A stretch of DNA of 64,000 nt from Pseudalkalibacillus sp051842935 (GTDB taxonomy: Bacteria; Bacillota; Bacilli; Bacillales; Fictibacillaceae). Below are positions 15,454 to 22,922 of this stretch, piece by piece. Position 1 is the first letter of the stretch; each line of letters begins with the position of its first letter. The DNA lies in assembly GCF_051842935.1 (NCBI RefSeq), contig NZ_JBPXRR010000001.1, forward strand, positions 496,001 to 560,000, given 5' to 3'. The notes beneath the pieces are model-generated. The model did not search any database and was not told where the DNA came from. It saw nothing but the letters and a program-made list of their open reading frames with translations. Made by a program: the position numbers and the translations under genes.

Positions 15454-16116
15454 ATGGAAGGTGTAAAAGAAGAAGTCGAGCAGGTGTCGTTGCCTCGAAT
15501 TGGATCGACTGCTCCTGACTTTTCAGCAAATACGACTCAAGGGGAGATTCGATTATCGGATTATAAAGGAAAATGGGTGGTGATGTTCTCTCACCCAGCT
15601 GACTTTACTCCAGTATGTACAACAGAGTTTGTCGCGTTCCAAGAAATCTTTAGTGAATTAGAAGATTTGAACACGGAACTAATTGGTCTAAGTGTAGACA
15701 GTATTTCTTCTCACCTTGCATGGATACGGAACATTGAAAAGAATTTTAATACGTCAATTGAATTTCCAGTAATAGCAGATCTTGATCGCAATGTTTCAAC
15801 GAAGTACGGAATGATCATGCCGGAAGAAAGCTCCACCGAAACGACAAGAGCTGTATTTGTCATAGACCCCGAACAGACAGTGAAATCCATCATCTATTAT
15901 CCATTAACCACTGGTCGGAATATGCAAGAAATTCTTCGGCTGGTCAAGGCGCTTCAAAAAACCGAAGAGGAAAAGGTACCTACCCCTGCAAATTGGCAGC
16001 CAGGTGAAAATGTTCTTGTCCCGCCACCGAAAACGCAGCAAGAGGCTGAAGAAAGATCACAGGATGATAGCCTGGAATGCATCGATTGGTATCTTTGTAA
16101 AAAGAAAGCCGAATAA
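15454..16116 (+). CDS. Peroxiredoxin of the 1-Cys/Prx6 class
   Basis: 220 residues. The peroxidatic Cys55 is in SHPADFTPVCTTEF, the standard AhpC/TSA motif. The fold continues with LSVDSISSHLAWI and FPVIADLDRNVSTKYGMI. An extended C-terminal arm (PTPANWQPGENVLVPPP) matches the Prx6 group rather than short AhpC. Two further cysteines lie near the end (C209 and C215, ECIDWYLC), as in archaeal Prx6-type enzymes where they act in resolution. Role: reduction of hydrogen or organic peroxides in the cytoplasm. AAGGAGGG precedes the ATG; terminator at 16127-16157. Confidence 0.92.
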   Translation: MEGVKEEVEQVSLPRIGSTAPDFSANTTQGEIRLSDYKGKWVVMFSHPADFTPVCTTEFVAFQEIFSELEDLNTELIGLSVDSISSHLAWIRNIEKNFNTSIEFPVIADLDRNVSTKYGMIMPEESSTETTRAVFVIDPEQTVKSIIYYPLTTGRNMQEILRLVKALQKTEEEKVPTPANWQPGENVLVPPPKTQQEAEERSQDDSLECIDWYLCKKKAE

Positions 16117-16126
16117 ATATATGAAG

Positions 16127-16157
16127 CATGTCGTTCGAAAGAGCGACATGTTTTTTT
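16127..16157 (+). terminator. Rho-independent terminator
   Basis: CATGTCGTTC pairs with GAGCGACATG around GAAA, followed by TTTTTTT, just after the peroxiredoxin gene. Confidence 0.88.
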
Positions 16158-16264
16158 ATCTTTTAATGCAATACATGCTTATCAAACACGCACCAAATAG
16201 TTCTCTTTTTCAAAAAAATGAATAGGTTTATGATGGGAGATTTTTAGATAAAAGGAGGCTGCCG

Positions 16265-17092
16265 ATGAATTATTATGACAACTGCGATCAACTGGCATGG
16301 CAGGCTATAAAATACGATATGCTTTCCAACTATTACAAATACTGCGATCCGCAAAAACACATCTACTACTATAAAAAACATCTGGCGTGTATGCAGAGAT
16401 GGGTCATGTATGAGCGGGGAGAAGGCAATGGGATGGGTATGGGCAATGCTATGGGCAATGGCATGGGAATGGGCATGCCGAACAGCATGGGCATGGGAAG
16501 TATGGGGAATATGGGTATGGCGAAGGTCCGGGTCCTTCACGCGTCACCGGATGCCCCTGCCGTGGATGTGTACGTGAATGGCCAACAAATCCTGGAGAAC
16601 ATCTCCTATCAACAGAAGAGCGAGTATATAAGCGTACCTGGAGGTCAATATCAGATTGAAATCTATCCCGCTGGTAAAATGAATCAACCCGTGCTCAGCC
16701 AGATGGTGATGGTGGAACCTGGCAAGATGTACACGGTCGCTGCAGCAGACACATTGGAAAACCTGCGCTTGATTGCTGTGTTAGACAGTGACAACGTTTC
16801 ACCTGGTCAATCCAAAGTTAGGGTCTGGCACTTATCTCCGAATGCCCCGGCTGTCGATATCGCAGTCAAAGGTGGGGACGTACTTTTCCGAAATGTCCCA
16901 TTCGGAAAGGCGACTCGCTATCTGACGTTACCACCGACCACGTCAGACTTAGAAGTTCGTATCGCTGGTACCGAGCAACCGGTGTTGACCATTCCGGAAG
17001 TGACGCTTGAGCCGAATCAAGTCTATACGGCAACGGCGGTCGGTTTGGCGGGAGAAGATCCTCCGCTTGAAGCCGTCTTCTTACAACCATAA
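16265..17092 (+). CDS. DUF4397 repeat protein with Met/Gly-rich linker
   Basis: 275 residues. The first 50 residues are Tyr/Cys/Lys-rich (NYYKYC, HIYYYKKHLACM), followed by a 35-residue linker made almost only of Gly, Met and Asn (GNGMGMG, SMGMGSMG). Two DUF4397 units follow, each opening with VRVLHASPDAPAVDVYVNG or VRVWHLSPNAPAVDI. DUF4397 domains are beta-sandwich modules usually found on secreted proteins, but no signal peptide is visible here. Placement on the spore surface, as with other unexported coat proteins, is possible but not shown. AAAGGAGG precedes the ATG. Confidence 0.85.
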   Translation: MNYYDNCDQLAWQAIKYDMLSNYYKYCDPQKHIYYYKKHLACMQRWVMYERGEGNGMGMGNAMGNGMGMGMPNSMGMGSMGNMGMAKVRVLHASPDAPAVDVYVNGQQILENISYQQKSEYISVPGGQYQIEIYPAGKMNQPVLSQMVMVEPGKMYTVAAADTLENLRLIAVLDSDNVSPGQSKVRVWHLSPNAPAVDIAVKGGDVLFRNVPFGKATRYLTLPPTTSDLEVRIAGTEQPVLTIPEVTLEPNQVYTATAVGLAGEDPPLEAVFLQP

Positions 17093-17221
17093 ACAAGAAA
17101 ACAGGCAGATGAGCTTAACGGGTTCTGATACCTGTCACAAAACCGTAATTTACTTAAGAAATTGCATATGGAAATGCATAGATAATTTCACTGTATTTCA
17201 TATCGTATAAGATAAAAAATA

Positions 17222-17270
17222 AGCCGAACTTTCAATCCATTACGGATCGATGTGCGGCTATTATTTTATT
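17222..17270 (+). terminator. Weak hairpin followed by a T-rich tract
   Basis: AGCCG...AC pairs with GT.CGGCT with mismatches and a large loop, followed by ATTATTTTATT. A possible terminator for the DUF4397 gene, about 130 nt after its stop codon. Confidence 0.4.
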
Positions 17271-17328
17271 CCAGTTTTTTAAACTAAAGCGCTCGATAAT
17301 TAATGAAGAATGACTAATTCATAAATCT

Positions 17329-17511
17329 AACGGACATTGAGGACCTTATTTCTATAACTTATTCATTTTCACTAAACTTAACGGACATATGATACCTTAT
17401 TTGGTTCAAAATCATCAAAAACAATATACTTTTTAAAAAATAGCGCATCTGATGTCCGTTTGCACACCGAAATTGGCGTTTTTGTCACACATAACGGATC
17501 TGATGTCCGTT
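17329..17511. repeat. AACGGACAT inverted/direct repeat cluster
   Basis: AACGGACAT occurs at 17329-17337 and 17380-17388, each followed by a few bases and then CCTTATTT. Its complement ATGTCCGTT occurs at 17452-17460 and 17503-17511, each preceded by ATCTG. The last copy forms TAACGGA-TCTGATG-TCCGTTA. The arrangement is two forward and two reverse copies in 183 bp. Confidence 0.75.
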
Positions 17512-17704
17512 AAACCCTATCTCCCACCTTCAACAATCCTGTCCTTTTGTTGAATAACAATAAGTTTAAAATCTTGATTACCTACCGCATTCTAACAAAA
17601 ACAATTAATAGTAAAATGCAGGTCAATTTGCAAACATACAGGGGATTCTGTAAGGTTACAAATTGTTCTATTTGAGCAATAATCCTTATTTATCAACAAA
17701 AATA

Positions 17705-17740
17705 GTGCCTCAAATTGCTATGCAATTCGGGGCACATTTT
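17705..17740. terminator. Bidirectional hairpin terminator
   Basis: GTGCCTCAAATTGC pairs with GCAATTCGGGGCAC (one mismatch, one wobble) around TAT. T runs follow on both strands (ATTTTAG on plus, TATTTTTG on minus). On the minus strand it lies about 70 nt past the VOC gene stop. Confidence 0.75.
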
Positions 17741-17802
17741 AGTCAACATATTTATTGTTTGTGATAGATAACCGAACCGGTTAAGATGAGCTGCCTGTTT
17801 TT

Positions 17803-18153
17803 TTACATATGAGTAAGGATATTAATCAGTTTGTCGAATGGGTCCCGGACGAAGAACCGTCGCACGCCCCAAGGTTCTTCTACAGGTCCATATTCTATTT
17901 CAAAACCTGCTTCCTTCATGACCCGATACGCCTCATCCAAATCGTCAACTTCAATCGACAGATCCGGTGTCGGTGTGCCTGAACCACCCTGCGATGCAAA
18001 GCTCACTTGAACTTTTGATGTTCCCTCTGATCCATATGTGACCATCCAACCATGGTTCATCAACTCTTCAAGTCCGAGAACATCCTGATAAAAGCGTTTC
18101 GCCTTCTCGATTTCAGTGGTATCAATATTTGAGACAATCCTTAATACTTTCAT
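17803..18153 (-). CDS. VOC (glyoxalase/bleomycin resistance) family protein
   Basis: About 116 residues starting MKVLRIVSNIDTTEIEKAKRF. This ATG fits the usual VOC beginning; GGGAG lies about 11 nt upstream. The two beta-alpha-beta halves are visible: FYQDVLGLEEL, then PDLSIEVDDLDEAYRVMKEAGF, and at the end WGVRRFFVRDPFDKLINIL. VRDPFxxLxNI is the common C-terminal strand with the last metal Glu replaced by Asp/Lys, so metal binding is uncertain. It lies 31 nt downstream of the class D beta-lactamase gene on the same strand. Substrate unknown. Confidence 0.85.
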   Translation of the reverse strand: MKVLRIVSNIDTTEIEKAKRFYQDVLGLEELMNHGWMVTYGSEGTSKVQVSFASQGGSGTPTPDLSIEVDDLDEAYRVMKEAGFEIEYGPVEEPWGVRRFFVRDPFDKLINILTHM

Positions 18154-18184
18154 ATCCAATCTCACTCCCATAACTTCAAGATTT

Positions 18185-18994
18185 TCATTCATCAGCTATG
18201 ATGTTTCGGTCTCTTAAAATGTCATAGGTAATGTTCGTAGCAGTCGTACCAGATGAACTGACGTTGGTGACGAAGATATATGCTCCCTTCTCGTTCTCAA
18301 CGAAACCGACGAACCATCCTAGTCCGTAGTCCGACAAACGAGTCCCGGTTTTTCCGTATACGATGTAATCGTCGTTTTCTTTATGAATCATCATCCGTTT
18401 GACGGTTTTCATACTTTTTTCAGAGAAAGGGAGGTCCTCTTCAAATAGCTTTTCCATAAAATCGGCTTGTGCAAGTGGTGTGATTTCCAGTGTATTATCG
18501 AGCCAGAATCGGTCGATACCTCCTGAGAGATCTTGATTACCATAAGAAAGATCGTTCACCCATGTTTGCATCCGCTCATGCCCGATTTCTCTCGCCATCT
18601 CCTGGTAATACCAGATGACAGAGTATCGTATGCCAGAACCAAGAGTGTGATCATCATTCCAGATGTCAAATTCCCGTTCAACACCATCCCAACGTTTCAC
18701 ATCATACTCATCTCGGACGACTCCTACCTCTAAGCCAATTAATGCGTTTGGCACTTTAAAGGTCGATTCTGGTGTGAAAGAGGCATTCGCCCGTTCAGGG
18801 TTATAGACGTAGGTCTTGTCTCGCTTGAGATCCTTTAGAATGAAAGTTCCTTCATGTTCACCGAATGCGTCACTAACATCAATCTCTTTCATTTTCCCAT
18901 TTCCATGTTTCTCACCATCCGCATTTGTACCTACTGACCATCCCACCATACTAAAAAGTAAAAAGGTTACTGTAAACCAGATTATTTTCTTCAT
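18185..18994 (-). CDS. Class D (OXA-like) beta-lactamase or related penicillin-recognising protein
   Basis: 269 residues with a signal peptide. All class D motifs are visible: S77-T-F-K80 (nucleophile Ser and the Lys that is carboxylated in active enzymes), S125-V-I, Y151-G-N153, Trp164 in DRFWLD, and K215-T-G217 followed by LGWFVGFVE. The overall length and motif spacing match the chromosomal Bacillus class D enzymes of the YbxI/BPU-1 type. Such enzymes hydrolyse penicillins weakly or strongly depending on species; activity here is untested. AAAGGAGG precedes the ATG by 9 nt. No BlaR/BlaI-type regulator is adjacent. Confidence 0.93.
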   Translation of the reverse strand: MKKIIWFTVTFLLFSMVGWSVGTNADGEKHGNGKMKEIDVSDAFGEHEGTFILKDLKRDKTYVYNPERANASFTPESTFKVPNALIGLEVGVVRDEYDVKRWDGVEREFDIWNDDHTLGSGIRYSVIWYYQEMAREIGHERMQTWVNDLSYGNQDLSGGIDRFWLDNTLEITPLAQADFMEKLFEEDLPFSEKSMKTVKRMMIHKENDDYIVYGKTGTRLSDYGLGWFVGFVENEKGAYIFVTNVSSSGTTATNITYDILRDRNIIADE

Positions 18995-19167
18995 GAGAAT
19001 CGCCTCCTTTACTCATCTTAAACGTTGGTAAAGAGATGAGGAAAAGGCAAAATCCCTATTTTATAAATAGTGTGAATGTCTTATTTTCCCTTATTGATTA
19101 ATACCATCTCATCAATGCACATACACTTAGAAACGTTCACAACTTATCATCCAAGGGGAGGACTCAC

Positions 19168-19338
19168 ATGCCTTTTTTCGGTTGGCTGCTACTTGTTTTC
19201 GGCTTGCTGATGTTATTCGGCTATATCTATGACAAGCGGGCAAAACGAAGAATTGACGAGAGAAAACTGAACGAGAACCTCAAAAACAACAGAGCCTACT
19301 ACAATAAGGACAGAAACGATTTTAACAACTTCTTCTAG
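19168..19338 (+). CDS. Small membrane protein with charged tail (56 aa)
   Basis: GGGGAGG lies 6 nt before ATG. The product begins MPFFGWLLLVFGLLMLFGYI, one membrane helix, then a basic and Asn-rich tail (DKRAKRRIDERKLNENLKN, ending NDFNNFF). It converges on the DUF2332 gene, with a shared terminator between. Not recognised. Confidence 0.62.
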   Translation: MPFFGWLLLVFGLLMLFGYIYDKRAKRRIDERKLNENLKNNRAYYNKDRNDFNNFF

Positions 19339-19347
19339 ATGGGAAAA

Positions 19348-19377
19348 AGAGCGATTACGAATGTCAGTAATCGCTCT
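19348..19377. terminator. Bidirectional terminator between convergent genes
   Basis: Perfect 11-bp stem AGAGCGATTAC / GTAATCGCTCT around GAATGTCA. On the minus strand it is followed by TTTTTCCC, ending the DUF2332 transcript. Confidence 0.85.
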
Positions 19378-19384
19378 ACTTTAG

Positions 19385-20425
19385 TTATTTCACTACTGAA
19401 GCCTCGAGGTTCCACTCGAACCATCTTCCGTGTCCGTCGGTTTTTCCGATCGTGTTGGTGTATTCTTTTCCATCCAAGTAAAAATCAAGGTGCAGCTCAC
19501 GGTCCCACATGTTGTTGTACAAATGGAAGACGTCCCGTGTCTGCCCGAGTGTTTTGATTGTAGACGACAGCTCATGCTTCAGCTCTTCAGGGATTTGGTT
19601 GGCGACATGGGTGTGGAAGATGCAGATCGGTGTATCTTCCGGAAGGGTTTCCACGATTTCAGGCAACAACCTGACACCGTCGCCTTCGATCAATTTCGCC
19701 GGTTCCTCGTTGAATCGTTTAGCCGCTTTTTCAAACAATTCGAGACGCTCTCCATGCTCCGGCCAGATGAGTGACTTCAGCCACAGGAAATCGTCCTCAT
19801 CACTCAGGTCACTGATATGGAGATCCAATCCGATTTTCGAAGCGACGGGAGGACTCTCTTTTTGGAAAGTCGGTGTATGCGCACTTCTGATTTCGGATGT
19901 GATATGTACAGGTGAATACGGGTCACCATACACTTCGTCTGTACCATAGGAATATTGATACTTGTCCCATAAAAGCTGCAAGCCAGCACTGGACCCGATT
20001 TCAATGAGCGAAAGGGGCTTCTGGACTTTATTGTGGATATAGCAGAATATCGGATAAAGGTACGCACACCGGCGGACCTCATTCGTCTGCACGAGTCTGG
20101 TTTGTAAAATTGGAAGGATCTCTTCACGATGCATCAGACAGAAGTCCTTGAAATGGTCAAACGCTTCCTCAGGTGCTTTAGGATCATCTGTTACGCTCGG
20201 GTAATAAGCGCGTAATGGATGATCTTTTCCTTTTAACAGTAGATAGTGGACGGCACCTAAGAACAGGTTCGGCACTGGCTGACCTTCTTGTGCGTGTGTA
20301 CATATTTCTAGCAAATCGTCATCTTCTGCAATCTGGTAGGATAAGTGCTCATATAAATCACTCGATCCACTGCATTCCAGTTTTGCGAAGTTGATAAATC
20401 GTTCGGATAATTGGGTTGTATTCAT
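19385..20425 (-). CDS. DUF2332 family protein
   Basis: 346 residues starting MNTTQLSERFINFA, with GGAGG 5 nt upstream; a longer reading from 20461 lacks a site. Conserved DUF2332 elements include SYQIAEDDDLLEI, NLFLGAVHYLLL, EVRRCAYLYPIF, LSLIEIGSSAGLQLLWDKY, then DGVRLLPEIV and ICIFHTHVANQIP. The LIEIGSSAGL block resembles a methyltransferase nucleotide-binding loop and the whole may adopt a related fold. Function unknown. It is monocistronic, ended by the terminator shared with the small gene. Confidence 0.9.
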   Translation of the reverse strand: MNTTQLSERFINFAKLECSGSSDLYEHLSYQIAEDDDLLEICTHAQEGQPVPNLFLGAVHYLLLKGKDHPLRAYYPSVTDDPKAPEEAFDHFKDFCLMHREEILPILQTRLVQTNEVRRCAYLYPIFCYIHNKVQKPLSLIEIGSSAGLQLLWDKYQYSYGTDEVYGDPYSPVHITSEIRSAHTPTFQKESPPVASKIGLDLHISDLSDEDDFLWLKSLIWPEHGERLELFEKAAKRFNEEPAKLIEGDGVRLLPEIVETLPEDTPICIFHTHVANQIPEELKHELSSTIKTLGQTRDVFHLYNNMWDRELHLDFYLDGKEYTNTIGKTDGHGRWFEWNLEASVVK

Positions 20426-20507
20426 GATAGACCTCCTCGTTTGCACTCGTTTTTTCCACACGTTCTACTTTACACATTCCCCTCACAATCTCCTTCCCAG
20501 AAAAAGT

Positions 20508-20533
20508 GAACGAGCAGGAGATCCTGCTCGTTC
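20508..20533 (-). terminator. Strong hairpin with minus-strand U tract in a divergent spacer
   Basis: Perfect 11-bp stem GAACGAGCAGG / CCTGCTCGTTC around AGAT; on the minus strand it is followed by ACTTTTTC. It lies between the divergent DUF2332 and DedA genes, where no minus-strand gene needs it. Confidence 0.6.
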
Positions 20534-20645
20534 GCCACAAATTTTCCAGTAATATTACCGGTCCGTAATGTTTAAATCCCATCAGAACGGTGAAAAAGGA
20601 AACTACAGCTGTAGGAAAAAGTCTAAAACGAAAGAGGACAAGCGT

Positions 20646-21218
20646 ATGTTTCAAATGGTGATAGATTTGATAAAAGAATATGGTGTTTGGGGATTACTGT
20701 TAAGTGTCGCATTGGAAGCCTCATCTGTACCTTTCCCAGGAGGGCTGGTTACGCTGACCTTCGGTTATTTCCTGGATCCGTCATGGACGAAGCTATTCAC
20801 ATACTCGTTAATGGCAAGTGCCGTGTACACGTTGTTCAGCTTCATCCCTTATGGAATCGGGCATAAGCTTGAGGACAAGTTGAAGGAAAAGACAAACACG
20901 AACAAGATTGAAAAAGCACAGCGTTGGTTCAAGAAATGTGGAAGCTGGAGCATAGCCTTAACGCGACCGCTTGGACTCGGAAACTATGTGTCTTACATTG
21001 CCGGCGTCAGTAAGGTGAACGTATGGAAGTTCGGGATCCTCACCTTCATTGGAATCTTTCCGTGGACGATGACGATGCTCTGGTTGGGAAGTACAGGAAA
21101 CTTGAAATCCATCAAAGGGTTTCTCGATGAAATTCAACTATATGGGTTCGTCGCACTTGGACTGGCTGTACTGATCTATTTTGTGTACAGACAGCGGAAA
21201 GCCCATCAGACAGGATAA
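20646..21218 (+). CDS. DedA family membrane protein
   Basis: 190 residues starting MFQMVIDLIKEYGVWG, with GAGGA 8 nt upstream. DedA/SNARE-associated features are LEASSVPFPGGLVTLTFGYF, IPYGIGHKLEDKL and WSIALTRPLGLGNYVSYIAGVSKV. Five to six hydrophobic segments. Members of this superfamily act as lipid flippases (undecaprenyl phosphate or phosphatidylethanolamine) and support envelope proton homeostasis; the substrate here is not known. The second DedA-type gene in the window (56000-56590) is more divergent. A strong bidirectional terminator follows. Confidence 0.88.
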   Translation: MFQMVIDLIKEYGVWGLLLSVALEASSVPFPGGLVTLTFGYFLDPSWTKLFTYSLMASAVYTLFSFIPYGIGHKLEDKLKEKTNTNKIEKAQRWFKKCGSWSIALTRPLGLGNYVSYIAGVSKVNVWKFGILTFIGIFPWTMTMLWLGSTGNLKSIKGFLDEIQLYGFVALGLAVLIYFVYRQRKAHQTG

Positions 21219-21258
21219 AAAAAGATTGACCTCGATACCATTCGAGGTCAATCTTTTT
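21218..21258. terminator. Bidirectional terminator between DedA and glutaminase genes
   Basis: Perfect 15-bp stem AAAGATTGACCTCGA / TCGAGGTCAATCTTT around TACCAT, with A and T tracts on both sides, serving both convergent genes. Confidence 0.92.
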
Positions 21259-22201
21259 GTTGTCGTATGACAGAGAAGATATTCAGTTCCAGCTGTCGCG
21301 AAATGCGTTGAAGCAATTCACCACCCGCAGTACTGTTCCCTTTTTCATTGATGGCGGGACCAATGATGCCGATACCGTACCGACCTGGGACGGAACCGAC
21401 GATGCAGCCACTGACGCCACTTTTGACGGGGAATCCGACTTCGACAGCGTACTTTCCAGCTTCATTATACATACCCGATGTCATCATGATCGCTTCAATC
21501 GTATTGATGTGATGCATTGGAATGAGTTGCTTCCCGGTTCTGAGGCAAAGGCCGCCATTCGCGAAAAACACGCCGATCTTCGCAATATCGGTCGTCGTTA
21601 CCTCGATGGAGTTGATCCGGAAGTACAGGTCCAGTGATTCCTCGATATCGTGAGCAATCGCTCCGGTACTTTTCATGAAGTAGGCAAGGGAACGGTTTCG
21701 ATCTCCCTTCCGCTTCTCCGATTCGTACACTTCTTGGTTCATTTTCAAGGAATTGTTATGCGTGATTTGTCTCAAGCGTTTGAGCACACGGTTGAATCTT
21801 TCGTCCGTGTCCTTTCCTTTGATCATCGCTGCAACGGCAATTGCACCTGCATTGACCATCGGATTGAATGGTTTACTTACGTCATGGGACTCGAGGTGGC
21901 TGATGGAGTTGTAAAAGTCGCCCATCGGTTCCATGCCGACATTCTGAAAGACTTCTTCCTTCCCAAAGTCATCGAGTGCCATCATCAGACTCACGATTTT
22001 GGAAGCACTCTGGAGCGTGAAGCGTAGATCCGTGTCACCCGCAGAGTAGACCTGATCGTTCATGTCGATGATGCACACCCCGAGTTTGTTCTGATCTACC
22101 GCATCTTGCCCCGGTATATCTTTCACGACTTCTCCTTCTCGTGAATAAGGCTTGCATTCCGTCACAAGTTCATCCAGAAACTCATTCGTCAATTTCTTCA
22201 T
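21248..22201 (-). CDS. glsA: Glutaminase
   Basis: 317 residues. Catalyses L-glutamine to L-glutamate and ammonia. The serine-dependent beta-lactamase-like fold shows S65-A-S-K68 (FTLQSASKIVSLMMAL), NPMVNAGAI, then FMKSTGAIAHDIEESLDLYF and GKYAVEVGFPVKSGVSGCI. The last motif is usually KSGVxGGI; here the second Gly is Cys, next to the substrate pocket. GGGGTG precedes the ATG. Monocistronic: terminator shared with DedA on one side and a palindromic repeat upstream. Confidence 0.94.
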   Translation of the reverse strand: MKKLTNEFLDELVTECKPYSREGEVVKDIPGQDAVDQNKLGVCIIDMNDQVYSAGDTDLRFTLQSASKIVSLMMALDDFGKEEVFQNVGMEPMGDFYNSISHLESHDVSKPFNPMVNAGAIAVAAMIKGKDTDERFNRVLKRLRQITHNNSLKMNQEVYESEKRKGDRNRSLAYFMKSTGAIAHDIEESLDLYFRINSIEVTTTDIAKIGVFFANGGLCLRTGKQLIPMHHINTIEAIMMTSGMYNEAGKYAVEVGFPVKSGVSGCIVGSVPGRYGIGIIGPAINEKGNSTAGGELLQRISRQLELNIFSVIRQQKD

Positions 22202-22272
22202 ATGTTAACACCCCAATCGAATTGCACTCCTAAACAGTAGCTTTCCACTTCCTAGGGAATTTGAAACTAAGA

Positions 22273-22335
22273 TGGTGCCAGGTACCGATGGGAATCCGTT
22301 GCAGGGCAACGGTTCTCGATCGGTACCTGGCACTG
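22273..22335. repeat. Palindromic GTGCCAGGTACC-family repeat, locus 4
   Basis: Arms GTGCCAGGTACCGAT (22275-22289) and GATCGGTACCTGGCAC (22318-22333) enclose an inner stem CCGTTGC / GCAACGG. Inner stems of loci 2 and 3 read CCTTG / CAAGG, so both sides of the stem changed together. It lies between divergent genes. Confidence 0.85.
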
Positions 22336-22424
22336 TTTCAGTTTTCCAGTAATTTTTGTATTTTGCTAGGAATTCGACACCCATGTACAGAAGTATTGTA
22401 GGCGCAGAAAAAGAGGTGTGGAAC

Positions 22425-22907
22425 ATGAAAGATTACAAGGCTCCTGTTTGGCTTGCGGTACTTGTATTTGTAGTTGTTTACACAGCAGATTGGTACGTGA
22501 ACCAAGTCAATCGAGCGGACTTCAATGAAGTGGTTGCACAATATGTATCCAATGATGCAATCATCCATCAGGAGACTTTCGAACAATACGGATTTGTGAC
22601 GTACTCCAAGGGGGATGAGCTGTATCTTGTCAGTTTTGAAAGAAAACTCGGTTTATGGAACCTCTTAAGAGGTACTGAAATAAAAGATGATGGGTGGGGC
22701 TTTTTCACTGTTGGACCGGAATGGTTCTATACGGGTATTGTAATTGAGCCTGATGTTGAAGAGATTCTCATTGGTGAACAGCCAGCTCAATTTTATAATA
22801 GCGAAGGGAATTTCAAATATTTTATCCACCTTGAACCCAACGGCTACAACTATCCCATCAAAGCTGTGAAAGAAGACGGATCTACCTACTGGATCAAGGA
22901 AAAATAG
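22425..22907 (+). CDS. Membrane-anchored protein of unknown function (160 aa)
   Basis: An N-terminal helix (PVWLAVLVFVVVYTADWYV) is followed by an acidic, aromatic-rich soluble domain with FVTYSKGDELYLVSFERKLG, DDGWGFFTVGPEWFYTGIV and SEGNFKYFIHLEPNG. The C-terminus reads IKAVKEDGSTYWIKEK. GAGGTG precedes the ATG. It opens a plus-strand run leading into the methyltransferase gene 15 nt downstream. No family recognised. Confidence 0.68.
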   Translation: MKDYKAPVWLAVLVFVVVYTADWYVNQVNRADFNEVVAQYVSNDAIIHQETFEQYGFVTYSKGDELYLVSFERKLGLWNLLRGTEIKDDGWGFFTVGPEWFYTGIVIEPDVEEILIGEQPAQFYNSEGNFKYFIHLEPNGYNYPIKAVKEDGSTYWIKEK

Positions 22908-22922
22908 GATGGAGGATTAGAG

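Larger units (their letters stand above)
17093..17802. other. Long intergenic region with hairpins and short inverted repeats
   Basis: No frame with a ribosome site is visible. Contents: a weak hairpin at 17222-17259, AACGGACAT-type repeats at 17329-17511, AT-rich sequence, and a hairpin at 17705-17735. I see no tRNA-like or riboswitch-like fold. Confidence 0.6.

Noticed and set aside
22205..22426. Minus-strand frame across repeat locus 4
   Set aside because: Composed mostly of repeat sequence; no start signal or homologous feel.
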